Assembly: GCA_945885655.1 (NCBI GenBank)
Contig: CAMCZE010000002.1
Coordinates: forward strand, 1-36,993
Length of the DNA stretch: 36,993 bases
Reading direction: 5' to 3'
Origin: Bacteriovorax stolpii
GTDB lineage: Bacteria > Bdellovibrionota > Bacteriovoracia > Bacteriovoracales > Bacteriovoracaceae
The notes beneath the pieces are model-generated. The model worked only from the letters and a program-made list of their open reading frames with translations, did no database searches and was not told where the DNA came from. The position numbers were made by a program, and so were the translations under genes. Shown here piece by piece: positions 1 through 5,879 of this stretch (within the stretch, counting starts at the first letter, position 1; every line of letters starts with the position of its first letter).

Positions 1-1
1 T

Positions 2-187
2 GATATGCCTGAAGATTTGATCGACGCCATCGAGAACTGTCGCAATGACAATGACGTGAAAAACGTTGGTGTTGAGTGGGCAATTTCTCAGGCCAGAGAG
101 CTTATGGCAAAAAAAGTTCCATGCTTGCATTTTTACTCAATGGGTAAATCTACGGCAATTCAACAGATTGCATCAGCACTCTATTAG
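2..187 (+). CDS. metF: Methylenetetrahydrofolate reductase, C-terminal fragment
   Basis: Only the last 61 codons lie in the window; the reading frame is open to the left edge, so the start is outside. The residues around GVEWAISQARELMAKKVPCLH and the following FYSMGKS match the end of the MetF barrel, where the final helices follow a G(I/V)E-A...QC..L motif and a P-x-(I/L)HFY strand. MetF reduces 5,10-methylene-THF to 5-methyl-THF with FAD and supplies the methyl group for methionine synthesis. The next gene on the opposite strand ends at the very next base, so the two genes abut tail to tail. The identification is by family knowledge on a short fragment; the fold and end position fit well. 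Confidence 0.8.
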   Translation, partial: DMPEDLIDAIENCRNDNDVKNVGVEWAISQARELMAKKVPCLHFYSMGKSTAIQQIASALY

Positions 188-580
188 TTATTTTTTGGAA
201 CCATCGTCCCGAGAACACTGACCACAGTTGTCTTTTTTATTCGTAAGCTCACGAAGCTCTTCTACTTTTTGATAAAAGTAATCTTTTACCTTTTTCCCTT
301 GGTCATTATCCAATAACCAGGCCAGCTTAGATACGCCTGGTAAAGAATGAAGAAGGTAATCCACAACTTCAGGGCCACTGATAATTTTTTTCTCTGTCGT
401 TATCAGATGAACTTTTTCAAGACATTCCTGTCTTGAAAGCTCAGGAAATTTTTCATAAACAGCTTCATCCCGGGCCGAAACAAAGGTTAAATTTTTATCC
501 AAGTATTCAAGACCCTGCTTAAATCGTAAGCACATGGGACACTCTGGATCATATAAAATAAGGGGTAAATGGTATTTCAT
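188..580 (-). CDS. DCC-family thiol-disulfide oxidoreductase-like protein (DUF393)
   Basis: This 130-residue protein begins with a hydrophobic strand followed by D11-P-E-C14-P-M-C17, the DxxCxxC signature of the DCC1-like (DUF393) thioredoxin-related family. A second pair, C119-x-x-C122, sits in the charged tail and is unusual for the family; it could form a second redox pair or a metal site. No signal peptide is seen, so it is probably cytoplasmic. Family members are thought to be thiol-disulfide oxidoreductases but few have a tested substrate. There is no clear Shine-Dalgarno sequence before the ATG, and an extended -10 box lies 8 bp upstream, so the message may be leaderless. It abuts metF tail to tail. 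Confidence 0.75.
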   Translation of the reverse strand: MKYHLPLILYDPECPMCLRFKQGLEYLDKNLTFVSARDEAVYEKFPELSRQECLEKVHLITTEKKIISGPEVVDYLLHSLPGVSKLAWLLDNDQGKKVKDYFYQKVEELRELTNKKDNCGQCSRDDGSKK

Positions 581-588
581 ATCTGTTT

Positions 589-597
589 ATTATATCA
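589..597 (-). promoter_or_regulatory. Extended -10 promoter element for the DCC gene
   Basis: The minus strand reads TGATATAAT, an extended -10 (TG-N-TATAAT) with a perfect hexamer at 594-589. No good -35 is seen, which is usual for extended -10 promoters. The hexamer ends 8 bases before the ATG at 580, so the predicted transcript start falls within a few bases of the start codon, consistent with a leaderless mRNA and with the missing ribosome-binding site. Confidence 0.45.
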
Positions 598-627
598 TGT
601 GAATGAGAAAAATCCTAAAGGTAGCAA

Positions 628-2169
628 ATGATGAATAGACGTGAATTTCTTCAATTTCTTGGTATTTCTGGAGTCTTGGCGAAAATACCAGCTGAGGCCT
701 TTGCTAAAACAGCGATAAATTCTCTGCCTCATCTGGCAGCGAACTTGGAAGATAAACTTCTAACTGTTGATGGCCTCCAGTATAAAATCTTAATGCGATG
801 GGGAGATCAAATTAACCTCACTCAAAAATTCGGTTTTAATAATGACTTCATCGCTTTTCATCCACTTCAAAATGATCGGGGAATTTTGTGGGTTAACCAC
901 GAATATGTTCATCCTCTTTTTATTAATGGCAATGATCGCACAAAGGCCAACGTTGATGCCGAGATGTTAGAAGTCGGCGGCAGTCTTATTGAGGTCAAAA
1001 AAATTAAAGATGAATGGGTCTTTATTAAAGATTCGCAATATAACAGACGCCTCGATGCCAATACCAAAATTCCTTTTGCATGGCATACACCTATTGCCGG
1101 ATCAACAGTTAGCATAGGAACTGTGTCTAATTGTGCTGGAGGAAAAACACCTTGGGGAACGATACTCACTTGCGAAGAGAACTACGATATGGTCTGGGGA
1201 GATCATGACAGAAAAGGAAATAAAACTCCTAGTGGACAGAGCTGGAATATGATTTATCCTCGCCCACCTGAACACTACGGTTGGGTTGTTGAAGTTGAGC
1301 CTCTGACAGGAAACGCCAAAAAGCTTATCTCCATGGGTCGCTGTGCTCATGAATGTGCGGCCGTAACAAAAGGAAAAGATGGTAAGGTTGTGGCCTATAC
1401 TGGTGATGATGCAAACGATGAACATCTCTATAAATTTATTTCTGATTCAAAATCTTCCTTAGAAATGGGTAAACTTTATGTAGCTGATCTTAAAAAAGGG
1501 GAATGGATATCTTTAGACAGAAAAGATCAAACGATCCTTCAGAAGAATTTTAAAGATCAAACAGAAATCCAAATATATACACGAGAGGCAGCTAAACTTG
1601 TCGGAGCAACACCGCTTGCTAGACCTGAGGACATTGAATTTGATCCTTTGACCGGACATGTTTTTGTGGCCCTCACTAATAATAAAAATAAAAATGATTA
1701 TCACGGCTCCATTCTGAAAATTATGGAAAATGATAATGACCCTTCCTCTCTTAAATTTTCTTATGAAACATTTCTTACGGGTGGAGAAAATTCCATTTTT
1801 TCTTGTCCTGACAATATGGTTTTTGATACAAAGGGAAATCTTTGGTTTACAACAGACATGGCCGCATCAAGTATTGGGAAGGCCCCTTATGAACATTTTG
1901 GAAACAATGGCCTTTATGTCTTCATCAGAAGTGGATCTCATGCAGGTGAAGTGATTCGCGTAGCTAGCGCTCCCGTAGACGCAGAATTTACTGGGCCCTG
2001 TTTTTCGCCCGACTATAAGACACTTTTCCTTTCAGTCCAACATCCTGGAGAAAGTAGTCTTACAAAAGACAATCCAACCAGCAGTTGGCCAGATGGAAAG
2101 ATTCCCAAATCCTGTGTTGTAAGCATAACGGGACCAGTTCTTAATAAAATCGTGCAAGGTAAACTATGA
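628..2169 (+). CDS. PhoX-type (DUF839) Tat-exported phosphatase
   Basis: The 513-residue protein starts with a twin-arginine signal (N3-R4-R5-E-F-L-Q, hydrophobic stretch, likely cleavage after AFA at about residue 26), so it should be exported folded through Tat. The mature part has PhoX/DUF839 hallmarks: NHEY near residue 90, TC182EENY, GRC239AHECAA, and RPEDIEFDP further on. Characterised PhoX is a calcium- and iron-dependent alkaline phosphatase in which a cysteine of this kind ligates iron; the equivalence of C182 is inferred. It is at the short end of the family and could have a related esterase or phosphodiesterase activity. The start at 628 has AAAGGTAG upstream; 631 is an alternative. 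Its stop overlaps the start of the ferredoxin gene (ATGA), implying coupled translation. Confidence 0.8.
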   Translation: MMNRREFLQFLGISGVLAKIPAEAFAKTAINSLPHLAANLEDKLLTVDGLQYKILMRWGDQINLTQKFGFNNDFIAFHPLQNDRGILWVNHEYVHPLFINGNDRTKANVDAEMLEVGGSLIEVKKIKDEWVFIKDSQYNRRLDANTKIPFAWHTPIAGSTVSIGTVSNCAGGKTPWGTILTCEENYDMVWGDHDRKGNKTPSGQSWNMIYPRPPEHYGWVVEVEPLTGNAKKLISMGRCAHECAAVTKGKDGKVVAYTGDDANDEHLYKFISDSKSSLEMGKLYVADLKKGEWISLDRKDQTILQKNFKDQTEIQIYTREAAKLVGATPLARPEDIEFDPLTGHVFVALTNNKNKNDYHGSILKIMENDNDPSSLKFSYETFLTGGENSIFSCPDNMVFDTKGNLWFTTDMAASSIGKAPYEHFGNNGLYVFIRSGSHAGEVIRVASAPVDAEFTGPCFSPDYKTLFLSVQHPGESSLTKDNPTSSWPDGKIPKSCVVSITGPVLNKIVQGKL

Positions 2170-2465
2170 AAGAAGAAATCATTAAGTCCTATGTAGAAGC
2201 TCATATCTGCAATCATCAACGTGACAAGGAAGATGATTGTTACAAAAAAGGCGCTAAGGAACTGACGGATAATCTCAAGAAGTGGGCCAAAGAAACTCAG
2301 AACAAAGAAATAAAAGTCTTTAGAAGTGGGTGTCTCGGAAAATGCTCAGAAGGAATTGCCATCGCTTGTTATCCTGAAAAAAAATTTTTATTGGAGGTGG
2401 AATTGGCCGATGAAGAAAAAATTAAAAAAGGCCTTATTCAGGCCCTTGAAAAACTTAAAAGCTAA
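2166..2465 (+). CDS. Thioredoxin-like (2Fe-2S) ferredoxin
   Basis: A 99-residue cytoplasmic protein with four cysteines spaced C15-x9-C25-x30-C56-x3-C60, the pattern of the small thioredoxin-fold [2Fe-2S] ferredoxins. The second half contains the typical SGCLGKCSEG loop followed by a YPE strand. These proteins carry electrons or serve as cluster reservoirs. The gene overlaps the upstream PhoX gene by 4 bp, so the two are made together, although one product is exported and the other is not. The C-terminal 11 bp overlap the carboxypeptidase gene on the other strand. No specific partner can be named from sequence. Confidence 0.8.
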   Translation: MKEEIIKSYVEAHICNHQRDKEDDCYKKGAKELTDNLKKWAKETQNKEIKVFRSGCLGKCSEGIAIACYPEKKFLLEVELADEEKIKKGLIQALEKLKS

Positions 2466-3798
2466 GATTAATTTTCTGATTCACTACAACACTATTAAAT
2501 CGTTTTGTCTTATTGCCTTCGAATGAAAAATCATAAGTTCCAGATTTGAGCATGATATAAAAGCTTCCATCTGGATTAATTTTATAAACTTGTACTGCTT
2601 TTGTATCTCCCGTACGGAAAATAACAATCCTCTGATAATCACTTAAAGAAGTTTGTCCCTGTACACTCGTTCCTTCTAATCGACTCAAAAGATACTGCCA
2701 TCCTGGACGATTTCTTAAAACCGTCTTATCGCGCCATTTTGCATAACCAGGATGAAATCCCTGCCATGAGCTATTCACTTCGATCACAAAGGGAATGACT
2801 TGATGTTCAACATACATCCAGTCGATGTCACCACCATCAGCATTGTATAAAAGTTCCCAGGCCGTACCAGGCTTATAATCAAGCTTTTTACCAATCTCGG
2901 CCCCAATGGCCTGAACTTCTTCGCCTGTTGGCGTTTTAAGAGGGCGACATCCAAATGGATAAATAACAATCTCTGAATATGAATGATAAGAGATATTGAA
3001 CACCGGTTTTATAGATGCCACAAAACTCATCATGGCCTGAGTTTCAGGTTCTGAAGCCGCAGAAGCACCACGGTAATCTTGGGCTCCCTCCATTGAACTT
3101 GAGCCATTACAAGAGTTCCAGCCATGAGGATAGTTTCTATTTAAATCAACACCATGTTCATCACGGGCATTTTTACGCCACATTGAATTCCCATTCCACA
3201 TTTTGTTATTACCATCGAGGTTAAACATAGGAATGATCCAAATTTCTGTGTTGTTTACCCAATGAGTAACTTCGGTATTACTTCCATAGTTACTGGTGAG
3301 ATATTCAACCATGTCCGTTGTGATCTCTGGAGTCATCACTTCTCGTGCATGGTGCATGCCATTGACTAAAATGGCGGGTTCAAGTTCGTCAACTTTAGCA
3401 TTGTCTGAAATTTTGATGGCAAAAATCTCACGGCCTTCTAAGGTCTTACCGATAATTTTAAGTTCCGTAATGTCAGGATGACGAGCATGAATATCTTTTA
3501 CAAAATCTTCTATCTCGTCAGGATTTTTATACTCATCATCGGGACTCGCAATAAGTGTTTTTGGAAGAGTGTATCTGATAATTGTTTTCTGAGATTGTAT
3601 CTCTGCTAGCTCTCTCTCGGTAAGAAAAGCCTCAATGTGATTTTCTTTATAGTTAATACCTGTCACATCTAGATCATGTGTTCTTAAGTAGTTTTTGATT
3701 GATGGGGTGAAATCAAATCTCACGAGATAAGAACTTTCTGCAAAAACATTTCCACTTAAACATATAGCGGCCAGGATCATCCATTTTGGATTGAACAT
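2455..3798 (-). CDS. Secreted M14 zinc carboxypeptidase
   Basis: Translated from the ATG at 3798 the product has 447 residues and starts with a clean Sec signal (MFNPKWMILAAICLSGNVFA, about 20 residues). The M14 fold follows a propeptide-like region: zinc ligands H150-x-x-E153 in GMHHARE, the arginine/asparagine substrate-binding region in VDLNRNYP, a third zinc histidine in SYHSYSE and the catalytic glutamate in FVIEVNSS. A beta-rich C-terminal domain of about 80 residues follows. It should trim C-terminal residues from peptides in the periplasm or outside the cell; specificity cannot be read. A GTG 42 bp further upstream is in frame but gives a worse signal peptide, and AAGGAG sits 6 nt before 3798. 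That ribosome site lies in a predicted hairpin (see 3805-3831). It follows the receiver-TPR gene on the same strand. Confidence 0.88.
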   Translation of the reverse strand: MFNPKWMILAAICLSGNVFAESSYLVRFDFTPSIKNYLRTHDLDVTGINYKENHIEAFLTERELAEIQSQKTIIRYTLPKTLIASPDDEYKNPDEIEDFVKDIHARHPDITELKIIGKTLEGREIFAIKISDNAKVDELEPAILVNGMHHAREVMTPEITTDMVEYLTSNYGSNTEVTHWVNNTEIWIIPMFNLDGNNKMWNGNSMWRKNARDEHGVDLNRNYPHGWNSCNGSSSMEGAQDYRGASAASEPETQAMMSFVASIKPVFNISYHSYSEIVIYPFGCRPLKTPTGEEVQAIGAEIGKKLDYKPGTAWELLYNADGGDIDWMYVEHQVIPFVIEVNSSWQGFHPGYAKWRDKTVLRNRPGWQYLLSRLEGTSVQGQTSLSDYQRIVIFRTGDTKAVQVYKINPDGSFYIMLKSGTYDFSFEGNKTKRFNSVVVNQKINLSF

Positions 3799-3804
3799 AT
3801 CGCA

Positions 3805-3831
3805 CTCCTTTGTCGATTCATAGACAAGGAG
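3805..3831 (-). promoter_or_regulatory. Hairpin masking the ribosome-binding site of the carboxypeptidase gene
   Basis: On the minus strand CTCCTTGTC (3831-3823) can pair with GACAAAGGAG (3814-3805) around an 8-nt loop, with a single bulged A. The 3' arm contains the AAGGAG ribosome-binding site and the 5' arm is an exact anti-Shine-Dalgarno (CTCCTT). The stem ends 6 nt before the ATG at 3798. This is seen directly in the sequence; that it regulates translation is inference. Confidence 0.55.
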
Positions 3832-3887
3832 ATCAAACACCTTCGACTCTGTAAATCAATCCAGAGAGAAGTTAGAAGTTATTGGAT

Positions 3888-5147
3888 TTAAGAAGCTAGG
3901 TCTTTACGGAAATCGACAAGCTTTTCTTCGGTATAACCACTCTTCACCATAGCCTCGATCATTGCTTTTAAAAATGCAGGGTCTCTCACATTTTTATTAT
4001 AAATGTCTAATCCGCGCTTAACTAAACTACTCGGGTTTTTAAGTTTTTTAGCTAAAATGAGATATTCACTAACCATAAAATCGACATCTTGGTTCCCGCC
4101 TGCAGGGAAACGTTTCATATATTTTTCGGCTTCATCTATCTGATCATACTCCACTAAAATCGTGATAATCGATCGAGTAAATTTTGGAAATTCTGAACAA
4201 GATACTGCAATATTCTCAAAAAACCGGTTGGCCTCAGTAAATTTTCTATTTAACATATTGTGCTTACCCGCAATATACATTCCAGAGCCAATATAATTTA
4301 TCATGAGCGGAGTTCTTTCATCTAAAGTTGTAAAGACCTCATAATAAATTTGCATATCATCATAGTTTTCCGTTCTTACTGCCAGCCTGACAATCTGAGT
4401 AAGTCGCTCAGGATTGGCAGGAAAAAACTGAGCAATTTTTTTTACGACCTGATAAGCCTCAGTAAATTTCTCTTGTCGCATAAAAATTTCATATAAACCA
4501 ATCAAACATTTAAAGTGGATATTATTAAAAGCTAAACCTTTATTATAAGAACCTTGTGCCTGAGAAGCTTGTTCTTGTAAGTATTCGGCCTGACCCATAT
4601 AAAAAATGGCCAATGCCGGACGTGGATGCATTGGCTGCGCAGATTTAAGTATTTCAATCGCTCCGGAATAATTTCCAAGATTAATCTGCTCTTTACCTTG
4701 CTCAACTCGAAGTACATATTCTGAAGGTTGAACTTTTGAAGCAATGGTAGAAACTAAATTCTCTTGTATACTTTGAAGCGTATATGGCTTGATGATAAAT
4801 GAATCAACATCTTCCTCAGCTGCTTTAGCGACTGCTGACTGGGAAATGTTGGACGTTACGAGTATAAGACTTAACTTTTTATTGTTCGGATTTTTTTCTC
4901 TTACGGCCTTAAATAAATCAAATCCAGAACCACCACCTATCGTATAGTCAGAAAGAACAATTCCAATTTTTTTCGTATCAATAAGCTGAACGGCTTCTTC
5001 CAGATGTCCCGCGGTATGAATCATGTGTCTCTTGGCACCCAAGTCCACCATAATTTTCATCAAGCGGTTACGCGAACTAGAATTCTTGTCGACCACAAGA
5101 ATCTCATTAATTGCAATATAATCGTTAAAAACTTGCTTTTTATCCAT
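3888..5147 (-). CDS. Response regulator with receiver and TPR-like repeats
   Basis: The 419-residue protein has an N-terminal receiver domain (about residues 15-130) with the acidic start ILVVDKN, the phosphoacceptor D67 in IVLSDYT, a threonine in LVTSN and the conserved lysine in SFIIKPY, so phosphorylation looks intact. From about residue 150 to the end it is helical with TPR-like repeats (for example LGNYSGAIEILKSAQPMHPRPALAIFY split over two helices, then further pairs). There is no DNA-binding domain, so the output is probably a protein-protein interaction. The start abuts the stop of the upstream gene (TAA-ATG), making it the third member of a coupled operon with two proteins whose receivers lack the aspartate. 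No histidine kinase is nearby. Confidence 0.85.
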   Translation of the reverse strand: MDKKQVFNDYIAINEILVVDKNSSSRNRLMKIMVDLGAKRHMIHTAGHLEEAVQLIDTKKIGIVLSDYTIGGGSGFDLFKAVREKNPNNKKLSLILVTSNISQSAVAKAAEEDVDSFIIKPYTLQSIQENLVSTIASKVQPSEYVLRVEQGKEQINLGNYSGAIEILKSAQPMHPRPALAIFYMGQAEYLQEQASQAQGSYNKGLAFNNIHFKCLIGLYEIFMRQEKFTEAYQVVKKIAQFFPANPERLTQIVRLAVRTENYDDMQIYYEVFTTLDERTPLMINYIGSGMYIAGKHNMLNRKFTEANRFFENIAVSCSEFPKFTRSIITILVEYDQIDEAEKYMKRFPAGGNQDVDFMVSEYLILAKKLKNPSSLVKRGLDIYNKNVRDPAFLKAMIEAMVKSGYTEEKLVDFRKDLAS

Positions 5148-5879
5148 TTAAAGTCCGGAAACCTTTTTCATAAAAGCATTAATCTTAAATTGTCGTTTAT
5201 CTAATTTACTTAAAAACCTTGCCCATGCTTCCAAATAATTTGGATACACATTAAAAATAAATCCCTCGTCACTCGATTGCCCAATAAATCCACTACATAA
5301 GAATGTCTCCATAACAGGACCATCAAAAACGGTGATTCTAACTATGACTTGGCTATTTATATCTAACTCTGCTTGGGTCGAAAGAAGCAAACTTTTTTCA
5401 TTAATTTCAATACCTTCAATTTCCATATTTTTGTTATTCACTAACATTTCAAATTTTATACCACGAGGCTCAACCATCTCGCGTATACCTTGATAGAATT
5501 TATCAAAGTCAAAAAGAAGATTCTCAAGATCATTCAGCAAATCAGCAGGATTCTCTCTCTTACGAAAATGTCCTGAGATTGTATATTGACTCATTAAGCT
5601 CTTATCCATTGGTTGAATATCGGCCAGCACCACAAAAACGGGCATCGTTTCTAGTTTGCATTTACACCAATCGACCAACTGATGGATGATTCCATCGGTT
5701 AAGTAGTAGCTGCATAGAACAAGATCAAAATCGAAGCTTTTAAAAAGGAGTTTTGCCTCTGCCTGGCTCGTTACATAAGTGCATTGAGCACCTAAGGAGA
5801 TGAGATACGTTGAAACTTTTTCTGAATAATTCTGATCACCATCAATGATAAGTAGAGAGTTTCCGTTTAATCTTTTCAT
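5148..5879 (-). CDS. Pseudo-receiver protein with PilZ-like C-terminal domain
   Basis: A 243-residue protein. Residues about 7-125 follow the receiver fold (SLLIIDGDQNYSEKV, DLVLCSYYLTDG, PVFVVLADI) but the phosphoacceptor position is S57 and the usual T/S and K are not in place, so it should not be phosphorylated. Residues about 135-235 look like a PilZ-type beta barrel (PRGIKFEMLV, NEKSLLLST, hydrophobic strands), but the RxxxR and (D/N)xSxxG cyclic-di-GMP motifs are absent or degenerate. The tail KRQFKINAFMKKVSGL closely resembles the tail of the 864-residue protein encoded just upstream, with which it overlaps by one base (TAATG). Likely a signalling or scaffold protein; function unknown. 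Confidence 0.7.
   Translation of the reverse strand: MKRLNGNSLLIIDGDQNYSEKVSTYLISLGAQCTYVTSQAEAKLLFKSFDFDLVLCSYYLTDGIIHQLVDWCKCKLETMPVFVVLADIQPMDKSLMSQYTISGHFRKRENPADLLNDLENLLFDFDKFYQGIREMVEPRGIKFEMLVNNKNMEIEGIEINEKSLLLSTQAELDINSQVIVRITVFDGPVMETFLCSGFIGQSSDEGFIFNVYPNYLEAWARFLSKLDKRQFKINAFMKKVSGL

Noticed and set aside
3799-3840. GTG start at 3840 for the M14 carboxypeptidase
   Set aside because: It adds a charged 14-residue segment ahead of an otherwise clean signal peptide, and the good ribosome site lies before the ATG at 3798.
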